NCBI RefSeq assembly: GCF_005239225.2
Contig: NC_133284.1
Span: 47,710,697 to 47,774,696, forward strand
Source: Populus alba
Lineage: Eukaryota; Streptophyta; Magnoliopsida; Malpighiales; Salicaceae
Length of the DNA stretch: 64,000 nucleotides
Direction of reading: 5' to 3'
Both the position numbers and the translations under genes were made by a program. The notes under the pieces were generated by a model, which ran no database searches, was not told the origin of the DNA, and worked only from the letters and a program-made list of their open reading frames with translations. This document shows, piece by piece, positions 46,075 through 61,339 of this stretch. How positions within the stretch are numbered: position 1 is the first letter of the stretch; each line of letters begins with the position of its first letter.

Positions 46075-46334
46075 AAAATTCCAATAAAATTTCTTAGATA
46101 TTATGTTTTATTTGAAAAATTAGTGTTAAATATTATTCAATGGCATTACATAATTACATTAGAAGAAGATCTCATGATAATGTATCATTTGCAGAATTTG
46201 ATAGCAATCCCAATTTTATTCCTGATGATATTTTACCTGATATTGTTGTACGCTTAGAAAGCCATGGAAACTATATTCCTTATCACATGAATTTCGTACG
46301 TGATGGAATTGCAGACAGTTTAATGAAACAATAA
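46075..46334 (+). pseudogene. PIF/Harbinger transposase C-terminal fragment
   Basis: From 46,140 the frame reads MALHNYIRRRSHDNVSFAEF, the 'A-x-x-LHN-x-IR' segment that closes the HARBI1/ALP1-like nuclease domain, and ends VRDGIADSLMKQ, like the C-terminus of plant ALP1-like proteins. The DDE catalytic region upstream is absent. An overlapping frame (45,994-46,257) has no similarity. A dead fragment. Confidence 0.7.
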
Positions 46335-46629
46335 AAAAAAACTTTATATAACGTATTGTTTATTTCATGATGTAATAGCAGTAGTTAAGTATACAATATT
46401 TCAATTAAAAACCATCAATATTAATACATGTTTTTTTTTTAGTTATTTTATAACCTTAATTTTAAAAGTATTCTTAACCAATCACATTAAATTACTTTTT
46501 GTTCAATCTTAATTTCAACCACAGTTTTCACCAAACATATATTTTACTAAACCAACCTTAACTAAAAGTGTTTTTTATAAAATAATTTTTTTCAAATCAC
46601 AACCACAAAAGCTACCATAATTTCAAACA

Positions 46630-46860
46630 TATTATTATTATTATTATTATTATGTGAGGGAGAAGAATAATGATAATGATAGTAGTGATAATGATAGTGG
46701 TAACTGTTGTTAATATGTTGTTAATATAGTAATACTACTCCTAATAATAATAATAATATTGATTTTAATAATGATAGATAAAGGTAATAGTAGTAATACT
46801 AGTTATTAATATTAATAGCAATAATGGTTATGATTCTTATTATTTGAATTGTTATTTTTA
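46630..46860. repeat. ATT/ATA/ATG trinucleotide-rich tract
   Basis: An (ATT)n run at 46,630-46,653 is followed by interrupted 'ataatgataatgatagtagt' repeats to about 46,860. Confidence 0.8.
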
Positions 46861-49030
46861 AAAATTCTTTTGTAATTTTTTTTTTAATTTTATCATTTAA
46901 TATCTAATTTATTAAAAAGTGAACTTCATGGTTTTTTTAAATTGAATGCTTCGGGTTTAATAACTTGAGTCAAGAGTTTAAAAAAATTAACATATTTTTT
47001 TAAGAGTTTAATAATTATTTATATTTTTTATTGAATTATTCCAGTTATATAATTTAAATTACAAGTTTGACCGAATATCTCATGTTAATTTAGTTCTAAT
47101 TAGCATTATTATCTATTATCATGACCGGTTTTTAATATTTTTTCTTACTCTATTTCAATACTTAATAGTATTTTTTATACAAAGAAATAATATTGTCTCG
47201 TGGGAAACGCGGCACTGAAGCTAGTCTCAACTTCTATTCTTAAAAATCCCAATTCATCCTCTCTCTAGTGTTGCTTGTTGTCGGATAAAAAGGGAAAGAA
47301 AGCCTCATCACTCCATTATTGCTTCATGTCGAGGTGACGGTGTTAACAGTAAGATGCAGATCCTATTTTAAAAAGTTTAATTGATAAAATAATATTTTTA
47401 ATAATATAATTATGGGTTTTTTACTATATATATTTCAGTAGGAAAAAGCTATTTAAAAAGCTAATCATATTGGAGTGAGAGAGATGAGTTTGATGTTATT
47501 TTTTTCCATATGAGTGCATTTAATTTGTTTATTTTTTGTTGGTCCTATTTTATTAGTTTTGGTTATTTTAAGAGATATATAAAAATAGAATTTTTTGAGA
47601 GAAAAAAAGATATTTTAACATTTTATTTAGAACTCTCTTAGAGCATGCAGGTTATTAGGCTTAGGTTGAGTTTGTTTTTTACATTTAAAAAGTGTTTTTA
47701 AAAATTTATAAAATCATTTTTTTCATTTTTAATTAATTTTAATGATTTTTTTTCATTTTAAAACATTAATGTTACAAATAGATTTTTTTAAAATGTATAT
47801 ATATATTTTAATATATTTTAAATAAAAAATACTTAAAAAACAACTCAATTCTAATAGCTGCCTTAATATCTTAAGTGAGCTTGTAAAAATTTAACGTGAA
47901 AAAATTAAAAAAAACTATCTACATGCATGAGTGAGAGAAGGTCGTTGTGAGTAGGTGAAGAGCCAGAGGAGGTTGGTAGGGCCGGGTCCTGAAAATAAAA
48001 ATAAAAATTACGGCTCTCTTTTAAATAATTTAAAATTTTAGGTTAAAAACTACTAAATTGCAACAAAATTTTAACTACCTTCAAATTGCATAATTCTGAG
48101 CTAAAAGATAGATTTAAAAGAAAAATAGTTAAAATTATGTATGTACGAAGATATAAATATATCACAATCACAAGTAAGATTTGAACTTTCAATTTATAAA
48201 TAAACAATTTATAAGGAGCGTAATTGTCACCATACTATTATTATATTAACTCTAATCATTGGTTAACAACAGATGAAATCAAGCTGTTCTATATATTTCA
48301 TGGTGATAAAAAGTTAGTTCTTTGACGAACATTTTTGTGAGAAAGTTACACTACGAAATACTTTTCTCTTTGAAATCATAACTCCAAGCTCTTAATAAAT
48401 TTTTTTTTTATGTTTTAATGGACTAGTTATAACACTAGAACAAAAGGATCATAGGATTAGTTTTTGTCTTCTTGTTCCTCAATGGCTTCGCATTCCATTT
48501 TCTGGTTCTCTATTTATTCATGTCTTCTTTTATATGCCAAGTTACAGGTGAGTTCTTCTTGATTCTGCAACTCTGTTCTTCTAAGAATATTTTCATTTAA
48601 TTCCTTTGGTCTTCAAGCAAATCCCTGTTTGATGAGGATTAAGTAAAATGTCGTCCCATGTTACCTAAGTAGCATACCAACTTGTACCTAACTAAGATGT
48701 GAATGACTTTTTTAACTTAGCATATCCATCGTCTGCGGACAATTCCTACCTCACGAACCAGGAAAAAAACGCATGTACTAACACACCTTGTCTTGCTCGC
48801 ATGAAGTGAGATTCACAGGGTCAATTCGATAGCTCGAGGAAAAGATTTAAATGAAAACATAAAATAACAGGAAAAGGGGAAAATTTATAGATAAATGGTA
48901 TATTTCTTATTTCTTTCTTTACCAAGTTTCATACCTGTTAGAATTTTCTTCCTTCCTTTTTGTCCATGAATTTTACAATTCTGTGTCCCAATTTCCATCC
49001 CAACGTATATATATGGTGACTAATATTATA
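46861..49030. other. AT-rich intergenic stretch between Harbinger fragment and beta-glucosidase
   Basis: No gene is supported. It holds an AT-rich miniature repeat (about 47,670-47,860). An isolated ATG near 48,482 opens a short signal-peptide-like frame followed by a donor-like gtgagt, but no continuing exon was found. Confidence 0.5.
47670..47860 (-). repeat. AT-rich miniature repeat
   Basis: Starts 'tttttacatttaaaaagtgt', ends 'aaaaaacaactcaattctaa', with 'attttaatatattttaa' within. Diverged. Confidence 0.45.
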
Positions 49031-49034
49031 CGTT

Positions 49035-52024
<2,990 letters not shown>

Positions 52025-52131
52025 GTTCTTGAGGAGTGCTATAAAGTATTAGATATAATTTAAGTAGGTGTGAATCTTAATTTACAGTACAAGATGGAAA
52101 AGGAGTGATTGGAACAAACTAATTACTTGGT

Positions 52132-52138
52132 TTTATAG
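52132..52138 (-). promoter_or_regulatory. TATA-like box of the beta-glucosidase gene
   Basis: The minus strand reads CCTATAAAACC about 110 bp upstream of the start codon at 52,024. Confidence 0.5.
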
Positions 52139-52459
52139 GTGAAGAATAAATGGTTGAAGAGGAAATGCGTGGAAAGGATGGACATCTGGGTTTCTCTTGA
52201 ACCAGAAGGTGTTCACAGGATAGGTTGGGGTGGCCGAGAGAGGTTGGCTTAGAAGCTGTCTTTGCCTCCTTTGTGTGCACGTTAGTATAACAAAAGGAAT
52301 AGCAAGGATTTAACAAATATTATTATATCCAATGTAAAACAAGGAATCTTTGGTCCCCTTTTTAAAAAATCTTCTATATAGGAAAAACAAAATAAAAAAT
52401 GAGGTTGATTGATTAGTGTTTTGAAATAAACTGCCCTCTCGCAGTGTGGCTGAAACAAA

Positions 52460-52580
52460 GATTTATTAAAATTTATTTTTTTTTTATTTTAAAATTAATT
52501 TTTTAATGTTTTTGAATCGTTTTAATATGTTAATTTAAAAATAAATATTATAAAAATATTATAATAATTTTTTAAGATAA
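52460..52580. repeat. AT-rich miniature repeat, partial
   Basis: Contains 'aaattaattttttaatgttt', 'cgttttaatatgttaattta' and flanking A/T runs, matching the inner half of the family. Confidence 0.4.
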
Positions 52581-53619
52581 AGAACAGATTTTTTGTTAAA
52601 GTATAACAATTTAGCTCAAAAACGTTATAATGATAGATTTGTTTTATACTCTTATATCTATTTTTTAAATAAAAACACGTTTTTATTTCTATTTTCTTCA
52701 TTTTTTTTCTTATCTTACAACCGACTCCTATCTAAAAATTCTTTGCTTATCCACGGGGAAATTCATAGGGGTAGGTAATCCTAAAACAAGAACGAACAGG
52801 AGCAAAACGGTCAATGATAAAAGAGATACATAAAAAGAAAATGAAATTAATTATTGGGTACAGATAACTACGATGATCTGTGTGTCTAATCTTTCGTGGA
52901 TTTTGTCGAAGAACAAGGGCGTGGATGGCTGGCTGCCTGCTCCAACATGAGCCCTATCTAAAGTAGGAATCTGGGGGGTGTCTTAATTATTAATGTTAAA
53001 GAAAACATGACAAAAATGTTTTATGAAAGTTAAGAGAAATTGTCCAACTGGGAAAAAAATATTGCACAAGTCTCGGCTTCTCATGAGTTCAACAGCCACG
53101 AAGCAAACAGACAAGTTTCTTGAGAGTTGAACCAAAGAGTTTTGACACCTCTTTTTTATTTTGTTTGTTTGTTCTTTTTAATTGTCAATATTTTATCTAA
53201 TTTATATATATTTTAACTAATTTTATAAAATTCTAAAATTATCAATAAAATAATTTTTCAATAGCCCTTAATTATTGCACTCGAACTAAAAATTTAGAGA
53301 ACAAATTCAAAACAAGCACCATCTTAATTATTTAGTCACCTATTTTGTACTGTAGCAAACATAAAATTCCCTCCATCTATCTCATCGTGGGAATCATAAA
53401 AATGCAAGAAGTTATATGGGATGATTCTTTTAGACGGTGAATTTATAAGAGCAATTCTAAGCAAGGGTTCCATGTTCTTTATAAAGGTGGGTTCCAGTAG
53501 TGTTTTTAAAATAGAAGAGCATGGCATAGAAAAAATAGAAACCAATTGAAATGAAGATAAAGGTTCTAGATAAGTTGTTTAAAACCTAACAAGAAAATTT
53601 ATTCTATGTATTAGTTAGC

Positions 53620-53945
53620 GTACAAATATTATTTGACAAAAAATTGAATTTTTATTTACTTGCTGATGTCAAAAATAAATTTTTAAAAAATAAAAAATAT
53701 ATTATTTTGATGTATTTTTAAGCAAAAAAATACTTTAAAAAACAACCAATACTACAATATCAAATATTACCTTAGAACTCGTTTTATATTATGGTAGCGA
53801 TTGTTTTTTAAAGTATGTTTTACTTAAAAATCTATCAAAATAATTTTATTGTTAAATTTTTTTTTTGATATCAATACATTAAAATAATATAAAAACATAA
53901 AAAATTTAATTTTAAATATTTTTAAAATTAAAAAACAAACTGCTC
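53620..53945. repeat. Two adjacent AT-rich miniature repeats in opposite orientation
   Basis: 53,620-53,775 is a minus-orientation copy ('ttgatgtatttttaagcaaa', then 'aacaaccaatactacaatat') and 53,780-53,945 a plus-orientation copy ('attatggtagcgattgtttt', then 'atcaatacattaaaataata'). Together they make a large imperfect inverted repeat about 270 bp upstream of the RRM gene. Confidence 0.6.
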
Positions 53946-54120
53946 GTAGTCTCAAGATAGGCAATTGTAGCCAGAAAAAAAAGGCTCTGTCTATTAGGCC
54001 CAAAAGACTAACTTAGAAAGCTCAGATTCTCAGAAAAATGAAGCCTAAATCCACCTTTCCAAACTTTGAGAGAATAAGGAAATTACAATTTACCCCAGAC
54101 ATAAACCCTCTTTTTCTTCT

Positions 54121-54129
54121 AAACCCTAA
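54121..54129 (+). promoter_or_regulatory. Telo-box motif upstream of the RRM gene
   Basis: Reads aaaccctaa, with a related aaaccct at about 54,104 and aaaaccctt near 54,178. Telo boxes are common in promoters of plant translation and organelle-biogenesis genes. They lie 80-100 bp before the start codon. Confidence 0.5.
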
Positions 54130-54209
54130 CTCCGAAGCACTTATTATTTCGGTCAGACAAGGGTTCTACTTTTAGCTAAAACCCTTAATAAAGCGAACAA
54201 ACCACCACC

Positions 54210-57200
54210 ATGGCCATGAGAGCAACGATGTCTTTGGCTGCGGCAGCCACAGCTCCCCGTGGCGGTTTGCTGCGGCTGTTTTCAACAACTTCTACTTTAT
54301 CCTCCTCCTTCCCTTTTCCTCAGACCACGCAGCAAACTCCTGCACGAGAACAGGCTGAACCCAACACCAATCTCTTCGTATCTGGCAAGTGTCTCTTTCT
54401 TTATATCTCCTACAGTTACTCTCATTTACTTGCTATTTACCTCAATTCCGATATGGGTTCTGTTAGTATTTTTGCTTGCGATTATTACGGGGTTGATTTT
54501 GTTTTTTTTTACTGTGGAAAGCCTAAAACTTTATGAGATCTGATTTTTTTTCCTAAATTAAGATTCTTTGGTTAAATTTTTGTGTTCTTTATTTGGTTAT
54601 GATTTCTGTGATTTTGACTGTGGTGTTTATTTGGTTATGAGTAGATTGATAGGATGTTTTATTTACTATCCTATTAGTTGAGGGAAGGTTTTTTGTTTTT
54701 TTTCCCTTTGCTTATTATTGCGTCCAATTTTGTGGTGATTCGACGCTTTGTTGAAGACAATAGCAAGTAAATGCATGGAAGTGGTTAAAATCAAGTGTGT
54801 GCTTTTTAGGTGATTATACGTTAGCTCTTTGCAAAAGAAAAAAAAAAGTTACTGGAACTTGCTATTTAGGCGTTGAAAAACCTACGGAATTTAGATTTGA
54901 ATATGGGTATGATCATACATTTGGGAAACTAGTAAATGATATGATATGATAATACAGGTGTGTAGTTTACAATTTTAAGCTAGATTGGTGATGGGTTTTA
55001 TTTGATAGATTTAAAAATCTATTGTTGTTTAGTACATGTTTAAAAAATAAAAATGATTTATTTCAAGAGTTGGCACATGCTTTAGTATTTATTGGAAAGT
55101 AGTTGTGAATTGTGAGATACTTACATCTGTCTTTCTTCGGAGTCATGGTAGCTTGTGATCCTATTATTGTGTGGGTTATAAATTTTTAGTTGGAAGGGAT
55201 ACTGGAATTGTTCATGATGATAATTTGCGATGAGCTTGGGAATTAAAAATTCTGGGGAAGCTAGAGATGTTTTATGGCTAGTGCGAAGGGACAGACTCCA
55301 GAAAGCTTAGATGGAAAGAGTTCTTCATGGGAGTGGTCTTTGTGCTAGAGGTGGACGGAAGAAAGTAAATTTCATGTATTTTGGGACTTTTGCAAGGGGG
55401 TGGACGTTTGGAAGGGCATTCTGAACAGTCTGCAGAATTTCTTCTACGGTAACCTTCAAATGGTTGGATAAAAAGAGGGTTCTGAGCCTAAGAATGAGAA
55501 TTGGAACATGTTCCTGTGTATTTGCGGGCATATTTTGTTGGCACACCATAATGCTTATTTATGGGATACAAATGCAATCTATTTGTAATACTCAAAATTT
55601 CCTGGCAGGAAGATTAGTTGAAGAGATTAAAAGGGCTTTTGCCGAGGAAGATGTTTGTGGGGTGGATGAGGAGAGGTTTATTTTACCAAAATTTCTTCTA
55701 GAGTACTGCTGTAAAATAATACAAAAGGGAGTGTGGCAGGTCAAGGTTACAATGTTGGAGCTGGTGGCCTTATAGAACATCATGGTGCATGGATCAAAAG
55801 GTTTTCATGCAAGCGGGGTTTTGTTAGCATCATGTATGCAGAATTATTCTCAATAGGCTGGGAATTTGATTGGTCATGAACCTGGGGGCTAGCATATTTC
55901 AAGTTTACAATGATTCCATTTGAAGCTATGAGGTGTATAGTGGAAGTGGGACTCTTCATCCTTATTATGGTTTGTTCATGATATCAGGCACATGGCTCCT
56001 CACTCTATTACTTGGTTTATTGTCCATTCTTTGAGAGAGGGAAATTGCTACGCATGGTGTGTCTTAGTGATGCAGGAGCTTTTGGAAGAATTAAATAGTT
56101 TCCAGATTTCTCTTCCCACCTTACTCACTTAGATTGAGCAGTTACTTATTTGGGATAACCCTCCTCCTGGGATGTATGAGCTGCTGGATAATGACAGTGC
56201 AGGCATTGATTAAAATCGTTTAGTAGTCTTTTTTTTCCTTTCATCTTGTAAACCAAATAAAGCTGTCTTTCTATGCCTTTCATAAAATCATTTATGAAAA
56301 CTTAGTGTAGGTAATTTTATCAGTAAGTTAACTTCCTAGTGTCAAGTTTTATTTGACGCTTCTATTATATTGGTTTCAGGGCTAAGTAAAAGAACAACAA
56401 CAGAGGGACTCCAAGAGGCCTTTTCTAAATTTGGTGAAGTGGTCCAAGGTTAGTCTCTTCCTTTAGTAAATGTTTTGTGAAAATTTCTATTTTGGATTAC
56501 TAATCATTTTCTTTCTTTCTTTGTACAGCTAAAGTTGTAACTGACAGGACCTCGGGTTATTCTAAGGGTTTTGGTTTTGTCAGATATGGTACCTTAGAAG
56601 ATGCTGCAGAAGGAATAAAAGGCATGGATGGACAGGTGTGTTTTTACCCGTCTCCCTCTTTTTTTCCTGGTGTGAAGATTGTGGATGAATTCGTGTGATG
56701 ACTTCCAATGGCTTAGGTGACACGGCATTTAGTGTGGATAGAAGCTAAGGTTCTCAGGCCCTATGCATGTCCCGTGCATGCTTTTGTCCCTTGATGTTCA
56801 CCTGGCAACCAAGGGTACCAACTGCCTTATGGCAATGGCAACATACCTCATTACCTCACCAACCTTATCTATAAGAATTAGGCGCAGGAATTTTCCCTGG
56901 GGTGTAAATATTTTTTAAAAAATATGGGTCTTGAAAAGAAAAAAAATGGTCTGAAGCCAGCTTTCAAATAAAGTGTTTTATTTCAATTTTATATAAGGTT
57001 TGTTGGCGGTGAATGTTTGAGTTTGCTTGTTAGATGAATATGTTGGCCAATGCTACAGAATAAATGCAGATTATTGATGTTTGCCCTGGCAATTTTACCT
57101 GAGAGAATGCAAATAAGTTGTTTTACTCTTTTTTTTTTTTTCCTTTTTCTTTTTTCAGTTTGTCCCTTGACGATGATTTATCTATTTTGATAACAATGTT

Positions 57201-57400
57201 GATGACGGATATTATTATTGAAACTTAATTTCTCGTTGTTGTCTAATTTTAACCTCTCTGATTTCTGTGTATTGTAGTTTCTGGATGGATGGGTTATATT
57301 TGCAGAGTATGCAAGACCCAAACAACCACCTTCTCAACCCCAGAACAACATGGGTCCAGGATATGGAAACTACACAAATCCTAATAACCGCTGGCAGTGA
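54210..57400 (+). CDS. Organelle-targeted single-RRM RNA-binding protein, four exons
   Basis: Exons 54,210-54,384, 56,380-56,448, 56,529-56,635 and 57,278-57,400 give 157 residues in one frame. The start sits in a good context (accaccATGG). Residues 1-45 are rich in Ala, Ser, Thr and Arg with almost no acids (LLRLFSTTSTL), a mitochondrial or chloroplast transit peptide. One RRM follows: RNP2 LFVSGL at 55-60, RNP1 KGFGFVRY at 94-101, and the closing beta strand WVIFAEYARP. The short tail (QPPSQPQNNMGPGYGNYTN) is Asn/Gln/Pro-rich rather than a long Gly-rich domain. This fits small organelle RNA-binding proteins acting in transcript processing or C-to-U editing; the exact subfamily is not settled. 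Intron 1 has a GC donor and is about 2 kb long, with a transposon relic inside. Confidence 0.93.
55200..56215 (+). pseudogene. LINE RNase H relic within intron 1 of the RRM gene
   Basis: A broken plus-strand reading gives VGAGGLIEHHGAWIKRFSC (about 55,750-55,810), then AELFSIGWEF, VHDIRHMAPHSITWF and VHSLREGNCYAW (about 55,970-56,055), and a tail with IWDNPPPGM. This is the order of the plant RNase H-like domain at the end of LINE reverse transcriptases (GG-x-IRD, then AEL, then REGN). The upstream part (55,200-55,700) looks like the same element but is too decayed to assign. It is inserted in the host gene's orientation. Confidence 0.65.
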
Positions 57401-60400
57401 CCCTTGTGTTAAAGGGAACAAGTTTATAGTTATTAAACCAGCATGGTCACAAGTACGAATTATGAATTCTTAACATTATTGTAGTTTCTCTTTCACAGCT
57501 TGGAAGTATAAACATTTTGGATATCAACTTACAGTGATCAGAACCATGTGGATATCAACTGTTCCTTCATGTTGGGACTTTCTTGTACAACATTATATTT
57601 GTTATCCATGAACATCTTCGTCCAAATCATGTACTCCATGAACCGAAGTTAAATCAGTCTGAAAATTTTTGTTCGAGGGCCCTCTGAATCTGTTCATAAT
57701 TCATGTTTTAGTAACAGAAATTACAGTCAGACGTCCATAATCTGTGTTGTTTCCGCAGTGTATGCTGGTATTTCAGTTGGCCATCGTGTATTGCTGAAAA
57801 TCAGGTATTCTTTAGTGTCCTTCAGAGCATGGGTACACAACCAGGATGGAACTGTTTGTTGTGCGATCCATCTTTGTTTAGGTTGTCTGTTAAATAGTCC
57901 ACCGGCTTGTAATCTTTTGAGAAATTAGCATGTTCATCCTTTACACATTCATGTCGGAGAATGTACCATTAAATTATACCTGCAAACCTGCATTTGCATG
58001 AGCTGTTGCATGCATTGCGAGCCCGAATTATTTATTTTTCTTTGCGTCGTCTTTTGAGAAATGAATGCTTTACTGAAAAAAGCTATTGAATATATAACCA
58101 TTAGACTAGGCTATGTTAACAAGGATGAAACTCGGTGACAACCCAAGGTAAGCAGCCGAGTTATCTCGGAGCTAAAGCCCAAGCGATGAAATGAGGATAA
58201 CGTTTAGGGTTATGAGTAGTGGACGATAAGTTTTGGGATGTTCTTCATCCATGAAATATGTTTGTTTTATGAAAAATATTTTATTATTTTTTTTTATGAA
58301 AAAAACTAGTTAACATATTTTATGATATATCTTTAAACTTAGTTTATTTTTAAATAATATTTTCAGTTTATAAAATTTTGCATATAGTAATTCATATATA
58401 ATATTATCTAACTATTTTAATCATTATGTGCCACCATTATCATTTCTATTTTTAAAAAAAACAGTAAAATTATTAATTTACTTATTTTGTCAAAAAAATT
58501 AGAATTGTTGAACAAAGATTATACTGGGATATATGTGTCATTTCAACTCTTTTAGAATAGAAAAATGATGAATTTACCCACCTTGACATAAAAATTAGAA
58601 TTGTTTAACAAGCCTATTATTATCATTTCATTTTCTTAAAAAAGCAGTAAAAAAATAATTTTTCCCTTGGAACGACCAAAAACTTTGGCCATATGTCTAG
58701 GAACATTTTAGACCTTTTAGCTTGATAAATTAATATTTAATTCCAAAAAGTCATTGGCATGTATAGTTTAAGCGTTAACGTATAGAAGATGTCTACACAT
58801 TTTGGACGGCACATGCAATGCCTCCTGTGATCAAAATTGACCTTTCGTCAAGTCATTGGAAGCACCAACATGTTATTTTCCTGTTGGTACGACGTGTGTC
58901 GATGTCTATCAGTAATGACCCTTTTTTTTTTTCTTTCTTTTTCTCTCTCCTTCTTAAAAAGTACATGTTAGTCTTATTTGTTTTTAATGTTTCAATTTCA
59001 ATCCAAATTATTTTGATTTATAATTTTTTTCTTAGTCCTTTTATAAATTTTTATTTATTCTCAATTTAGTACTTCAATTACAATTTGTCATATATTATCT
59101 TTTCCAATTCAATCTTTATTCTTAAGATTTCTAATTTCATTTCTTGGCCTTTTGTTAAAATTTTAATAGATTTCAATTTCACTCTTCAATGAAAGTTTAT
59201 GGTGTATTTTTTTTTTTTTAATTTAGTACTCATTCTTTTGGTTTTTCTTCTATTGTTAAAGTTATTTTTCTTTTAAATTTAACCCTCTAATTGGCAGCTT
59301 TTGGTTGCCCTCTCATTTACTTTTAATAATTATTTTCACACTCATTATTTTAATTATATTGTTTTTTAGTTTTAGACTATTTTGTGTAATTGATTTGTTT
59401 TTCCTGTTTCACCCTTCAATTTCTAGGGATTAAGCTTTGTGGGTTTTATTATTATTATTATTTATAGTGCTTCTAGTCCATGACTCATATTTTTTTATAA
59501 AATTTTTATTAAAAAAAAAGATTTTACATGTAATACATTTATATTCATAAAATATTTTACATAAAACAAAAAACATCTAAAAAATTACAAAAATTGTTGC
59601 CCATAATAGAGGTTAATGCATGGAAAAGTACGATCACAAGGATAGATTTTTATATCTAGCTAATGACACCAAATTGATTAGATACTACCCATTTGAATCC
59701 CTTTTTGTTATGAATTGGATATTTTTTTTCCAGTAAAAAAAAAGTGAATATACAGGATATTCTAATACATTGTTTTTTATAATAAATGCAAAAAAATAAA
59801 TTAAAGAATGAGATTGGAAATAAAAACATTCAATAAAACATTCAATATATATATATATATCCAAGTTAATTACGGTTAATATGTCAAAACTCGCGATTTA
59901 AAGCATGCACTCCTATTGGATTTAACATATTTTTATTTTTAAGATTATTTTTCATTTAATTATACACAAATCAGGTGCATGAGACTTTTTTTTTTTATAT
60001 CAAACAAAATATTTTAAAAAATAAAAAATAAAAAATAGCACAAGGCACTAAAATAAAAAATAATCCTAATTTTTTTAAAGTCTCATAAAAAAGAGTGTTT
60101 TTCAAGTCAAATAAAAAAGACCTTTAAATAACAAACAAATCATGAAATGATGTATTGTTTTTAAAATTTTAAAGAGTTAAAAACACAATTAATTAAGAAA
60201 AAACAAGTGCTGGCCTACCAACATGCTTAACCCATAATGAAATAGGCCTAGCCCATGAGCCAGGACTTTAAATTTGTTTATAGCAAGAGGTGAACAATGC
60301 ATTGTCCGCTCTCCTTTTAAATGTTAAAGAGCGGACAAAATTGTTCGCACTTTCAATTTTTTTAAAGAAATTGTAGATGATGCTTTGTCTGCTAGTGAAT

Positions 60401-60680
60401 TTTTCAAATGACTAGGGGTTGCTGGAAAATTGGGTCATATGAATGTTTTGCTCAAAAATCAATTTCCAATATATTATTATCTAAAATACCTAGAAAACAC
60501 CATAAACACCATAATAAACTTATACATGGCCTAAAAATACCGCACAAAAATCCAAAATCAACTCAGAACAAAAAAATCTTCTTGAACTTAGATATATTAT
60601 TTTGGAAATTTAAATGTGAAAAATTTTATGTTGAACTACCCCCATTAAATAGAACCATAATTTAACACCAAAATCCACCA
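57401..60680. other. Non-coding stretch downstream of the RRM gene
   Basis: The first few hundred bases are probably the 3' untranslated region and flank. Beyond about 58,250 the DNA is AT-rich with no recognised gene. At 58,950-59,450 several phrases such as 'caatttagtact' and 'atttcaatttcactcttcaa' recur loosely, like a decayed dispersed repeat. Confidence 0.45.
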
Positions 60681-60689
60681 TTTTTTTTT

Positions 60690-61335
60690 TTTGGCAATTC
60701 AATAACTTTCTCTCTTCTCTCTTAAATGAAGAATAGAAGAATAATGAAAATGAAATTTTAGACTAAAATTGATATTTTTTAAATTTTCAAAAATTAAAGG
60801 GACTCAATAATTATAATTCAAAAAGTATGACGACTACAATGAACATTTCACCAAAAGTATTAGAAATTGGCATTTTTTGTACTATAATTAATCAGTGTCA
60901 ATGATAATTTTCTTTTTCTAACACTAAAAATCCAATAACTTTCTTTCTCATTTCTCAAAATAGGGATTGAAAAAAAAAAAAAAAGAAGTTTTGGACTAAA
61001 ATTGATATTTTTTTGAAATTTCAGAAATTAGAGGGACCCAATAATTATAATTCATAAAGTATGAGGACTGCCATGAATATTTAGCCAAACGTTCACGAAA
61101 AGTATTATAAATTGATTTTTTAGATGATAATGAATTGATGTCAATGATGATTCCCTCTTTCTCTAACATTGAAATCTCATATTTTTTTTTTCAAAACAAG
61201 GACAGAGAAATAAAGAAAATAAGGTTTTGGGATAAAATTAATAATTTTTAAATTTCAGAAATTAGAGGGACCAATAATTATATTTCAAAAAGTATGAGGA
61301 CTGCAATAAATATTTTGCCAAATGTTTGAAAAAGT
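60690..61335 (+). repeat. Tandem array, three units of about 235 bp
   Basis: The phrase 'ggactaaaattgatattttt' or a close variant occurs near 60,761, 60,993 and 61,230, each time followed by 'attagagggac' or 'attaaagggac', 'caataattata' and 'aaagtatgaggact'. Unit length is therefore 233-237 bp. The units are diverged. No coding content. Confidence 0.8.
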
Positions 61336-61339
61336 CAAT

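Noticed and set aside
48482..48547. Short signal-peptide-like exon (MASHSIFWFSIYSCLLLYAK) followed by gtgagt
   Set aside because: No second exon could be found downstream on the plus strand before the convergent beta-glucosidase gene.
55325..55783. Frames of 63-103 codons in RRM intron 1
   Set aside because: They fall in or beside the decayed LINE relic and lack independent support.
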